Assembly (NCBI GenBank): GCA_003219945.1
Contig: QHQV01000059.1
Span: forward strand, 1-9,282
Direction: 5' to 3'
DNA: 9,282 nucleotides
DNA from: Verrucomicrobiota bacterium
GTDB taxonomy: Bacteria > Verrucomicrobiota > Verrucomicrobiia > Chthoniobacterales > UBA10450
Part shown: piece after piece, positions 1-5,821 of the stretch
Position numbering within the stretch: position 1 is the stretch's first letter
Layout of the letters: each line of letters begins with the position of its first letter
Notes under the pieces: generated by a model
Databases searched by the model: none
Told to the model about the DNA's origin: nothing
What the model saw: the letters and a program-made list of their open reading frames with translations, nothing else
Position numbers and translations under genes: made by a program

Positions 1-1
1 G

Positions 2-634
2 ACGAGCTGCGGCGACGAATGGGAGATGGAAGGTCAGGGCATGATTCGCACCCTCAGTCCCTACCTGGAGCAGGGGCGGATCCGAATCTTCTGCATCAAC
101 AGTGTGAACAGCGATTCATTTCAAAACAAGGGAGCACATCCCTTCCATCGGAGCTGGATGCAGGCGCAATACGACGCCTATGTGGCGAAGGAAGTTTTCC
201 CATTCATCGATTCACAGTGCCAGACGTCGGGCATCGGGATCGCTACGCTGGGCGCATCGCTCGGTGCGTATCATGCGGCCAACACTCTCTTCAAGCATCC
301 CGACCACGTGAAGCGCTGCTACGCGCTCTCGGGGATCTACGACATGCGGGACTCCATGGACGGTATGTATGATGACAATTTCTATTTCAATAACCCGGTG
401 GACTACATGGCTAACCAGAGTGACCCATGGTATTTCCATCAGTACGCGAGTTGCGACATCCGGCTCGTGACCGGGTGTGGTCCGTGGGAGAACAGCGGGC
501 CGACCTACCGAATGTCTGAGATCCTCAAAAATCGCGGCATTGCTCATCATCTGGACGATTGGGGCCCGCAGGGTGGGCACGAATGGCCGTACTGGCATCA
601 CCAGATGTGGGAATACGTCGGAGCACACTACTAA
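2..634 (+). CDS. Alpha/beta-hydrolase esterase, 5' end cut by the window edge
   Basis: The reading frame is open to the left edge, so the true start lies outside the window. The residues before the first internal Met (base 26) read TSCGDEWEME, which continues the fold. Numbered from that Met, the nucleophile elbow is GASLG with Ser78, and a GGHEW motif gives the likely catalytic His185. The acidic triad member is not certain; Glu155 in the CGPWENS segment is one candidate. This layout fits the putative esterase family (PF00756, esterase D-like). The physiological substrate cannot be told from sequence. No signal peptide can be judged because the N-terminus is missing. The GFA gene starts 31 bases after the stop on the same strand, so co-transcription is possible. 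Family confidence is good; substrate is unknown. Confidence 0.85.
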   Translation, partial: TSCGDEWEMEGQGMIRTLSPYLEQGRIRIFCINSVNSDSFQNKGAHPFHRSWMQAQYDAYVAKEVFPFIDSQCQTSGIGIATLGASLGAYHAANTLFKHPDHVKRCYALSGIYDMRDSMDGMYDDNFYFNNPVDYMANQSDPWYFHQYASCDIRLVTGCGPWENSGPTYRMSEILKNRGIAHHLDDWGPQGGHEWPYWHHQMWEYVGAHY

Positions 635-665
635 AGAAGCGTTCCCCTCGCTCGGATCGTTCATC

Positions 666-1142
666 ATGGCAAAGAAAGTCACCGGCGGCTGCGCGTGCGG
701 CTCCATCCGTTACCAGCTCCTCGACAAACCCATGTTCGTCCACTGCTGTCACTGCGACGACTGCCAGCGGCTGACAGGCAGCGCGTTCGTACTCAACGCG
801 ATCATCGAGACTCAGGCGATCAAGCTGCTGCGCGGCAAGCCGGTAGCCGTGCCGGTGCCGCGCGAGAACGGTCCGCACGAGATCTACCGCTGCCCCAGGT
901 GTCAGACCGCTGTCTGGAGCGACTACGGACGGAGGCCCAATCTCCGGTTCGTACGCGTCGGAACGCTCGATAACCCCGGTGCGCTGAAGCCGGACGTGCA
1001 CATTTATACCCGGTCGAAAGCGAAGTGGCTCAAGCTGCCGAAGCAAACGCCGTCGTTCCGCGATTACTACAACACTAGCAAGCTCTGGCCCAAAGCCAGC
1101 CTCAAACGTCTCAACGCTGCGCTCGGAAAGACGGAGAGCTGA
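666..1142 (+). CDS. GFA-family zinc-binding protein (Mss4-like fold)
   Basis: This 158-residue protein has the full cysteine pattern of the GFA family (PF04828): Cys9-x-Cys11 in GGCACGSIRY, Cys28-x-Cys30-x-x-Cys33 in the HCCHCDDCQRLTGS segment, and Cys76-x-x-Cys79 in YRCPRCQT. These normally bind a structural zinc and a second catalytic-site zinc. The founding member was described as condensing glutathione with formaldehyde, but most family members have no proven activity, so I make no substrate call. The reading frame is open far upstream (from 477), but that part overlaps the esterase and has no family similarity. The Met at 666 directly precedes the conserved VTGGCACG start, with a weak GGAT about 8 bases upstream. 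The C-terminal 70 residues are basic and variable. Confidence 0.88.
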   Translation: MAKKVTGGCACGSIRYQLLDKPMFVHCCHCDDCQRLTGSAFVLNAIIETQAIKLLRGKPVAVPVPRENGPHEIYRCPRCQTAVWSDYGRRPNLRFVRVGTLDNPGALKPDVHIYTRSKAKWLKLPKQTPSFRDYYNTSKLWPKASLKRLNAALGKTES

Positions 1143-1151
1143 CCATCCGCC

Positions 1152-1200
1152 CAACTCGTCACTCGCCACTTCCGCTAACTTCTTACTTCTTATTTTCTGC
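1152..1200. repeat. Degenerate heptamer repeat block, left of the desaturase gene
   Basis: Forty-nine bases divide into seven degenerate 7-base units: CAACTCG, TCACTCG, CCACTTC, CGCTAAC, TTCTTAC, TTCTTAT, TTTCTGC. The block begins 9 bases after the GFA stop. It resembles the block at 2249-2297 in unit length, unit number, total length and in the exact shared unit TCACTCG. The function is unknown. Heptameric short tandem repeats between genes are known from other bacteria. The phase was assigned by eye. Confidence 0.55.
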
Positions 1201-1202
1201 AA

Positions 1203-1264
1203 GCGACCGCAACTTTCAGAAATATATTTTGAGACCGCAAAGGCGCGCGATCGCCGCGCCGTGA
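1203..1264 (+). pseudogene. Relic of the 3' end of an acyl-CoA synthetase gene
   Basis: Bases 1208-1264 align without a gap to 5650-5706, the end of the intact acyl-CoA synthetase gene in this window. I count 43 identical positions out of 57, with the two stop codons in register (TGA here, TAA there). In the same frame this stretch reads FQKYILRPQRRAIAAP-stop; the intact gene reads IQKYILRAQRPAIAPQ-stop. The match fades just upstream, where a one-base gap still allows part of the catalytic-lysine region to be followed, and then the heptamer block begins. Nothing of the remaining 500 or so residues is present here. I infer that a paralogous synthetase gene once ended here and was deleted or overwritten. 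It cannot encode a working enzyme. The last 23 bases overlap the hairpin listed at 1242-1260. Confidence 0.7.
1242..1260 (-). terminator. Possible hairpin terminator after the desaturase gene
   Basis: A six-base GC stem (GGCGCG with CGCGCC) around a seven-base loop starts 5 bases after the desaturase stop on the - strand and is followed by TTTGCGG. The T tract is only three long, so intrinsic termination would be weak. The hairpin falls inside the synthetase relic and may be incidental. Confidence 0.35.
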
Positions 1265-1265
1265 G

Positions 1266-2228
1266 TCAACTTTCCTGCGTTATTGCGCGCGTGAGGTCAT
1301 GCTCGTTAGGCGTCTTTCCGGCTTTGTTCGTTACTTGCTCGCTCTTCACTGTCTTTCGCACGTTCGCCTCGGTCGAGGAAACCAATTCCGCCCGCACGCG
1401 GCGCAAACCGCTCGTCAGTCCGATCTTGGAGAAACTCCAAATCAACCATTTGGTTGGGTCCCACTGCCAAGGCTTCACTCCATTACGATAATCGTGCTGA
1501 AACTCGTGGTGATAATTATGGTAGCCTTCGCCCAAGGTAAACAGCGCCATGAAAAACGAGTCGCGCGCGCTGCAGCGTGTGGAATACGGCTGACGCCCGA
1601 AGGTATGGCAGGCCGAGTTAATCAGGAATGTACCGTGTTGAAGCACAACCACTTTGGCCACGCCGCCGATAAGAAAACCGCCGAGCGCGCCGATCCAGCC
1701 GTCCCAGAGCGCGCCGAGCAAAGTCGGCAGACCAAAACTCACCAGCACAGCAAGCAAATGAATATGTCGATGTTGCCACATCACCAACGGGTCTTTTTTC
1801 AGATCGGCTACGTTATCGAAGGGTGGTTGCGGCCAAAGCTTGAACAAAAGCCAGCCGATGTGCGCATGGAAAAATCCTTTGCTGATGTCGTACGGATCTT
1901 CGTCGTGATCGACATGTTTATGATGCCGACGATGATCGCTCGCCCATAGAAGGACTGAATTTTCAAAGGCCGCCGCGCCGAAGATGAGCGTCAATAAACG
2001 CACCGGCAGTCGTGCGCGAAAAGTCGCGTGCGTAAACAACCGGTGATACCCAAGCGTGATACTGAATCCGGTCGCAGTCCCTAAAACTGCGCTGATCGCG
2101 AAATGAAACCAATCGACCCCGAAATACCACAAATAAAGGGGAACCGCGGTGAGCGTTAAAACGAAAGTGCCGATTAAGAACGCGCTCGTCGTCCAATTAA
2201 TGCGGTCGGTTGGGATACGAAAAATCAC
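1266..2228 (-). CDS. Acyl-CoA/acyl-lipid delta-9-type fatty acid desaturase
   Basis: This membrane di-iron desaturase (320 residues) introduces a cis double bond into a saturated acyl chain, adjusting membrane fluidity. All three histidine boxes are present: His62-x4-His67 (HRLFTH), His99-x2-His102-His103 (HRRHH) and His237-x2-His240-His241 (HNYHH). The conserved H198...NSACH208 stretch before the third box is also there. Hydrophobic segments lie near residues 14-36, 41-59, 77-95, 157-175 and 178-197. The last 45 residues or so form a charged tail beyond the catalytic core. The start is GTG at 2228: an in-frame TAG lies 11 codons upstream with no other usual start codon between. No clear ribosome binding site is visible. 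It is the last of four co-directional genes (RRM, infA, zinc ribbon, desaturase). Regiospecificity is inferred from family resemblance only. Confidence 0.9.
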   Translation of the reverse strand: MIFRIPTDRINWTTSAFLIGTFVLTLTAVPLYLWYFGVDWFHFAISAVLGTATGFSITLGYHRLFTHATFRARLPVRLLTLIFGAAAFENSVLLWASDHRRHHKHVDHDEDPYDISKGFFHAHIGWLLFKLWPQPPFDNVADLKKDPLVMWQHRHIHLLAVLVSFGLPTLLGALWDGWIGALGGFLIGGVAKVVVLQHGTFLINSACHTFGRQPYSTRCSARDSFFMALFTLGEGYHNYHHEFQHDYRNGVKPWQWDPTKWLIWSFSKIGLTSGLRRVRAELVSSTEANVRKTVKSEQVTNKAGKTPNEHDLTRAITQES

Positions 2229-2248
2229 GTTATCGTTATTCGTAACCG

Positions 2249-2297
2249 ATCTCTGACTTCTGATCTATGGCTCTGGTCACTCGTCACTGATCACTTC
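2249..2297. repeat. Degenerate heptamer repeat block, right of the desaturase gene
   Basis: Forty-nine bases divide into seven 7-base units: ATCTCTG, ACTTCTG, ATCTATG, GCTCTGG, TCACTCG, TCACTGA, TCACTTC. The last three share TCAC. The block lies between the desaturase start and the zinc-ribbon gene. Its last unit overlaps the zinc-ribbon stop codon (2296-2298), so the repeat supplies that stop. The block has the same length and unit count as 1152-1200 and shares TCACTCG with it. Confidence 0.6.
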
Positions 2298-2538
2298 AAG
2301 AAACCAGTCTTCCAAGCACAACGTCTGCCTTGGTCCAGCTGTGGACTGCCCCACAGTGCGCACAGGTAAATTTCTGTGGCACCATTTTTGCGGCCGGCCA
2401 GCGTTTCTGTTCAATCGTGCGACCGGTATCAGTGAGTTTCGAAGTGGACGGACAACGCACGAGCAAGCTTTTCAGATCGGCGCCGGCCTTCGGTTTCGGT
2501 CGCCGTCGCGGCGGATCGAAATAAAATCGCCTAGCCAT
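2296..2538 (-). CDS. Small zinc-ribbon protein
   Basis: This 80-residue basic protein resembles small uncharacterised zinc-ribbon proteins with a CP-x-T knuckle followed by CxHCGxxHxW. Here the first knuckle is VRCPSTSK with a single cysteine (Cys29). The second is FTCAHCGAVHSWTKAD with Cys59 and Cys62, plus His66 and Trp68. With only three cysteines, zinc binding would need a histidine or another ligand, or the ribbon may be degenerate. The N-terminal 20 residues are rich in Arg, Lys and Pro (ARRFYFDPPRRRPKPK), which suggests nucleic-acid or ribosome contact, but this is inference. The ATG lies two bases after the infA stop (TGA-AA-ATG), so translation is probably coupled to infA. The stop codon falls inside a heptamer repeat, so the C-terminus may have been altered by the repeat. 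Function is unknown. Confidence 0.7.
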   Translation of the reverse strand: MARRFYFDPPRRRPKPKAGADLKSLLVRCPSTSKLTDTGRTIEQKRWPAAKMVPQKFTCAHCGAVHSWTKADVVLGRLVS

Positions 2539-2540
2539 TT

Positions 2541-2756
2541 TCAGAGCCGGTAAACAATCCGCGCCTTGGCGGTATCGTAGGGTGACATCTGCATCCTCAC
2601 ACGATCACCCACAGTCAGGCGAATGAAGCGTTTGCGCATTTTGCCCGAGATATGCGCAAGCACAAGATGATCGTTGGCCAGCGCGACCCGAAACATCGTT
2701 CCGGGCAACACGCTCATGATCGTTCCTTCGATACTGATCGCCTTTTCAGAATCCAT
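2541..2756 (-). CDS. infA: Translation initiation factor IF-1
   Basis: IF-1 is an OB-fold protein that binds the ribosomal A site on the 30S subunit during initiation. The 71 residues from this start include the family core: IEGTIMSVLPGTMFRVALAN, then LAHISGKMRKRFIRL, GDRV, MSPYD and the closing RIVYR. This closely parallels E. coli IF-1 in order and length (72 residues there). The frame stays open to 2804, but that extra part runs into the palindromic element at 2783-2839, so the Met at 2804 is not credible. A Met at 2774 (adding MKNIDS) is a real alternative, and no Shine-Dalgarno separates the two. The RRM gene ends about 95 bases upstream, and the zinc-ribbon gene follows after two bases. 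Many bacteria carry more than one IF-1 copy, so this need not be the only one. Confidence 0.93.
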   Translation of the reverse strand: MDSEKAISIEGTIMSVLPGTMFRVALANDHLVLAHISGKMRKRFIRLTVGDRVRMQMSPYDTAKARIVYRL

Positions 2757-2782
2757 GCTGTCGATGTTTTTCATCGGCCCAA

Positions 2783-2839
2783 CTGTAGGGGACGCTGTTA
2801 GCATCGCGTTATACGGGAAACAGGCTGCTTCCCCTACAG
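2783..2839. repeat. 57-bp palindromic intergenic element before infA
   Basis: Perfect 10-base inverted arms end the element: 2783-2792 (CTGTAGGGGA) and 2830-2839 (TCCCCTACAG). Two smaller inverted repeats lie inside. GACGCT (2791-2796) faces AGCATC (2800-2805) with one mismatch. GGGAAACAG (2815-2823) faces CTGCTTCCC (2825-2833) with one mismatch. The inner arms overlap the outer arms, so a cloverleaf and a two-hairpin form exclude each other. The layout resembles REP-like or miniature palindromic elements. It lies between the RRM stop and the infA start on the transcribed strand. Confidence 0.75.
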
Positions 2840-2851
2840 AGTAAACCGGAT

Positions 2852-3157
2852 TTAGCGGCGATTATTCGCGAACGAGCGCCTACCGCCGCCGCCGCCGTAA
2901 GGACGCGGACGTTCCTCGCGCGGACGCGCTTCATTTACGGTTAACGCGCGGCCATTGAGTTCCTGGCCGTTAAGCGCGTTCATCGCGGCAGTGGCGTGCG
3001 CGTTGTCATTGATGGTGACAAAGGCGAAGCCGCGCGATTTGCCGGTCATACGGTCCATCATGAGACGGACTTCACTGACCTGGCCATGTTGTTCGAACAG
3101 ATCCTGAAGATCGTTCTCGGTGGTCTCAAAAGAGAGATTACCTACGTACAGTTTCAT
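2852..3157 (-). CDS. Single-RRM RNA-binding protein with glycine/arginine tail
   Basis: This 101-residue protein is one RNA recognition motif plus a short tail. RNP2 is LYVGNL (residues 3-8) and RNP1 is KSRGFAFV (residues 40-47), with the aromatic residues Tyr4, Phe44 and Phe46 that stack on RNA bases. The tail from about residue 79 is EARPREERPRPY, five glycines, then RRSFANNRR, a small RGG-like basic end. Small RRM proteins of this type occur in cyanobacteria, Verrucomicrobiota and other phyla; in cyanobacteria several are cold-induced. The start at 3157 is firm because MKLYVGNL is the usual beginning of the family. No clear ribosome binding site is visible. It is the first of the co-directional set that continues with infA. 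RNA targets are unknown. Confidence 0.93.
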   Translation of the reverse strand: MKLYVGNLSFETTENDLQDLFEQHGQVSEVRLMMDRMTGKSRGFAFVTINDNAHATAAMNALNGQELNGRALTVNEARPREERPRPYGGGGGRRSFANNRR

Positions 3158-3432
3158 TTGTGTTTGAATTTGGAAAAACTAAGCACCTACAGAGCCGTTC
3201 CCGGGAATCGAGTTTCAAACCACCAATGAGCGACGCTCACCTGACGATCTACCGTGCCTTGAAGTTAAACAGAGTAATCCAATAAGCGCCCAGTATCGTG
3301 CCAATTGCCCGAAACACAAACGATCATTTCATGGAAATGCGTGGCCATACTCTTCGTCGCTGACTTTCTCCATGCACGCGGCCGCTTTGCCAGTCGGCTC
3401 GGTAACGGCTTCGGGAGATGCACAACACAGAA
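3158..3432. other. Intergenic stretch, no confident gene
   Basis: The stretch between the RRM start and the end of the broken VOC gene holds no gene I can support. It contains a perfect 10-base palindrome, TTCCCGGGAA (3198-3207), about 40 bases upstream of the RRM start, which could be an operator or chance. On the - strand, bases 3323-3249 read SFVFRAIGTILGAYWITL and then FNFKAR-stop, preceded by a stop. This resembles the last transmembrane segment of a membrane protein and may be a gene relic. The RRM promoter should lie here, but I could not pick one with confidence. Confidence 0.4.
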
Positions 3433-3810
3433 TCAATCAGGCTTCAGGACTGAAAGAATATTGCCCGCTGGATCTTTGAACCAGGCAATCGTCGGACCGT
3501 TCCGGCGCATAATCCCTTTCTCGTCCGTCTTCAGGTCCCCCTCATTGTAATGTCGAATCGCACGCCTCGCTTTGTCAGCTCGTCGACCGCACGATCGACA
3601 TCGTCCACCGGAAAATTCAGGACAGTGAAGGTCTCCGGAACGTGATTCGGCTTCGGATAAATAAGAACGTTATTGCCGCCGGCCAGATGCAATGTGAGCA
3701 GGCCATTGTCCTTCGACGGTCTTCAATCCCAGCGTCTGGCTGTAGAACTTCTTCTCCTTCGCGATGTCCGGCGCCGCGAATCCACTGAACGCTTTGCTGT
3801 TTTTCAACAT
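3433..3810 (-). pseudogene. VOC (glyoxalase/bleomycin-resistance fold) protein, two frameshifts
   Basis: Read in three successive frames the stretch gives one complete VOC-fold protein of about 125 residues. The first frame (from ATG 3810) gives MLKNSKAFSGFAAPDIAKEK and then [16 protein letters not shown] shift near 3705 is needed to continue with [19 protein letters not shown] and [20 protein letters not shown] up to GVRF. A second shift near 3566, explained by one missing base, then gives [19 protein letters not shown] followed by [20 protein letters not shown] and a stop. The first shift equals one extra or two missing bases. The protein text on both sides of each break is well preserved and the ribosome binding site is strong, so the breaks are recent or are sequencing errors. 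VOC proteins are metal-dependent enzymes or binding proteins with varied substrates; none can be named here. Confidence 0.85.
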
Positions 3811-4134
3811 GATAATCCTCCCCCCAGTGCTTCGCTTGCCGTCGCGCATTTGGTTCCCAAATCTGATTTCTGACATGGTAGACAAAGAGAGAACACAAGA
3901 TGTTTTTTGAGCGCAGGATACGAGCAGGATGCATTGCGTCGACGGAATGCCAAACGAAGCGTGCCGGTGAAAATTGTTGGGAATGAAGAAAATCTCCAAG
4001 GAAATCTAGAAGCGGAGGAACTGATTTGAATTAGCGTTCCTGCGTTCCTAAGAGATTCTTCCTGCTGGCCGAGGCTAACGTACTGACTCGCATTATCTCT
4101 ATGTTTCCGCTATCAATCAGGTCAAACGAAACCA
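3811..4134. other. Divergent intergenic stretch between the VOC gene and the acyl-CoA synthetase
   Basis: These 324 bases separate two divergently oriented genes and should hold both promoters. I see no gene. There is a tandem 8-base duplication, GCGTTCCT twice in a row (4034-4049). A TTGAAT (4026-4031) is followed after 17 bases by TAAGAG (4049-4054), only a weak match to a sigma-70 promoter for the synthetase. The synthetase start has no good ribosome binding site. Confidence 0.4.
3817..3821 (-). promoter_or_regulatory. Strong ribosome binding site of the broken VOC gene
   Basis: On the - strand GGAGG lies 6 bases before the ATG at 3810. It fixes the start of the VOC reading frame and is the clearest Shine-Dalgarno in the window. 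Its preservation argues that the gene was translated until recently. Confidence 0.7.
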
Positions 4135-5706
4135 ATGGAAACGCCATTGACGCCTCTCGAATTTGCTCGCCGCGCGCGCAAACTCTATCCCGAGCGTGTC
4201 GCAGTTATCGATGGTGACTCACGCTGGACCTACGCGCAGTTTCTCGATCGATGTGATCGTTGGTCAGCGGCATTGCAGAAACTTGGAATCGGCCCAGGTG
4301 ATCGCGTCGCCTATCTCTCAGCGAACACTCACGCGCAGCTCGAATCGTTCTATGCCGTCCCACAAATCGGCGCTGTGCTGGTGCCGTTAAACTATCGGCT
4401 AACGGCTGACGACTTCGTTTACCTGATCAATCATAGTGGCTCGCGCATGGTCTGCGCAGACCACGATTATCTTGGAACGATCGATAGTATTCGCGAACAG
4501 CTTCCCAAGCTTGAACACGTCGTCGCTTTGACCGGACACGCCGAGAATTGGCTCGACTATGAAGCAATGATCGATGCTAGCTCAGCTGAATTCGCGCGGC
4601 CGGAAATTCACGAAACCGATCTGCTCACGATCAATTACACCAGCGGCACAACGTCGCGTCCAAAGGGCGTGATGATTACACACCGCAATGCGTGGATGAA
4701 TTCCATCGGCACGCTCCTCTACGCGCCGATGACCTGTGCCGATCGTTATCTGTGGACGCTGCCGATGTTTCACGCCAACGGCTGGACTTTCGTCTGGACG
4801 GTAACTGCCGCAGGAGCGACTCACATCTGTCTGCGCAAATGCGAGCCGCGCGCTGTCTTCGAATTGATGGCGACCGAGCAGGTCACCACGCTGTGTGCAG
4901 CGCCTACGGTTTTGATTTCGTTAGCAAACGCGCCGGCGAATCTTCGTCATCTTGCACCGAAAGGAATTCACGTTGTCACGGCCGGTGCGCCGCCTGCAGC
5001 CAATACCATCCAGCGACTTGAAGAAGATCTCGGCTGGACCATCACGCACGTTTACGGGCTGACCGAGACAGCGCCGTTCATCACCGTTTGCGAGGCGCGC
5101 GCGGAACATGCACGCCTCCCCGTCAGCGAACGCGCCGCGATCAAGGCGCGCCAAGGCGTTGAGTTAATTACATCCGGCGAGTTGCGCGTCGTAGACACGC
5201 AGGGCAACGATGTGCCGCACGACGGCAATACTCAGGGAGAAATCGTCGCCCGCGGCAACGTGGTGATGGCCGGCTACTACAACGACCCGGAAGCGACTGA
5301 GCGAGCTATGGACGGCGGGTGGTTTCACACCGGCGACGCCGCGGTCGTGCACCCGGACGGTTACGTCGAAATTCGCGACCGTCTCAAGGATGTCATCATA
5401 AGCGGCGGCGAAAATATTTCTTCCGTTGAAGTCGAAGGCGTGCTTTTGCGACACCCTGCCGTGCAGGAGGTAGCGATCGTCGGATTCCCGCATGAGAAAT
5501 GGGGCGAAGCGCCGTACGCTTTTGTCGTTCTCCACGAAGGCGCCAGCGCCGATGAACGCGAGCTGTGCGATTTCGCGCGCGCAAAGCTCGCGCACTTCAA
5601 AGCGCCGCACAGTGTGACCTTCGTCAACGAGCTACCAAAAACTGCTACGGGCAAGATTCAGAAGTATATTTTGAGAGCACAACGCCCTGCGATCGCTCCG
5701 CAGTAA
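4135..5706 (+). CDS. Acyl-CoA synthetase (AMP-forming fatty acid-CoA ligase family)
   Basis: This 523-residue member of the AMP-binding superfamily activates a carboxylic acid with ATP to an acyl-adenylate and transfers it to CoA. The ANL core motifs are in order: phosphate loop YTSGTTSRPKG (168-178), YGLTE (307-311), GWFHTGD (395-401), the hinge stretch IRDRLKDVIISGGENIS (413-429) and the catalytic lysine Lys507 in PKTATGK. Length is normal and there is no membrane segment or signal peptide, so it is cytosolic. The start METPLTPLEFARRARKLYPE is the usual beginning of this subgroup; only a weak AGG lies about 13 bases upstream. Likely substrates are medium- or long-chain fatty acids, but aryl acids cannot be excluded. 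It stands alone, divergent from the VOC gene and convergent with the Gre-like gene. A relic of a similar gene's 3' end lies at 1203-1264. Confidence 0.92.
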   Translation: METPLTPLEFARRARKLYPERVAVIDGDSRWTYAQFLDRCDRWSAALQKLGIGPGDRVAYLSANTHAQLESFYAVPQIGAVLVPLNYRLTADDFVYLINHSGSRMVCADHDYLGTIDSIREQLPKLEHVVALTGHAENWLDYEAMIDASSAEFARPEIHETDLLTINYTSGTTSRPKGVMITHRNAWMNSIGTLLYAPMTCADRYLWTLPMFHANGWTFVWTVTAAGATHICLRKCEPRAVFELMATEQVTTLCAAPTVLISLANAPANLRHLAPKGIHVVTAGAPPAANTIQRLEEDLGWTITHVYGLTETAPFITVCEARAEHARLPVSERAAIKARQGVELITSGELRVVDTQGNDVPHDGNTQGEIVARGNVVMAGYYNDPEATERAMDGGWFHTGDAAVVHPDGYVEIRDRLKDVIISGGENISSVEVEGVLLRHPAVQEVAIVGFPHEKWGEAPYAFVVLHEGASADERELCDFARAKLAHFKAPHSVTFVNELPKTATGKIQKYILRAQRPAIAPQ

Positions 5707-5770
5707 TTGACTTTGGGTGTCGCGGTGTCGTCAGGATCGGACATAAACCGTCTGATGATTTCATCGAAGT

Positions 5771-5787
5771 CGCAGCGCTATGCTGCG
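5771..5787. terminator. Possible hairpin between convergent genes
   Basis: CGCAGC and GCTGCG form a perfect six-base stem around a five-base loop, 64 bases after the synthetase stop and 34 bases past the Gre-like stop on the other strand. Neither side has a proper T run (TGATATTT follows on +), so this is a weak terminator candidate. Confidence 0.3.
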
Positions 5788-5821
5788 TGATATTTGCGAG
5801 ACCAGCGAAACGTCAAAAAAT

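Noticed and set aside
1152..1200. CRISPR-like array
   Set aside because: Units are only 7 bases, degenerate and without spacers; no cas gene is present.
525..1202. Long open frame of 225 codons on the - strand opposite the GFA gene
   Set aside because: It mirrors the GFA coding sequence, shows no family motif, and the + strand product has the complete GFA cysteine pattern.
1299..1949. Open frame of 216 codons on the + strand opposite the desaturase
   Set aside because: The opposite strand encodes a complete desaturase with all three histidine boxes; this frame is its shadow.
2757..2804. Extended IF-1 start at 2804
   Set aside because: The extra N-terminus runs into the palindromic element and has no counterpart in IF-1 proteins.
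3433..3810. Programmed frameshifting in the VOC gene
   Set aside because: Two shifts at sites without a slippery heptamer or following structure fit decay or sequence error better.
4026..4054. Sigma-70-like promoter for the acyl-CoA synthetase
   Set aside because: The spacing is right but the -10 box matches at only about half its positions; too weak to list as a feature.
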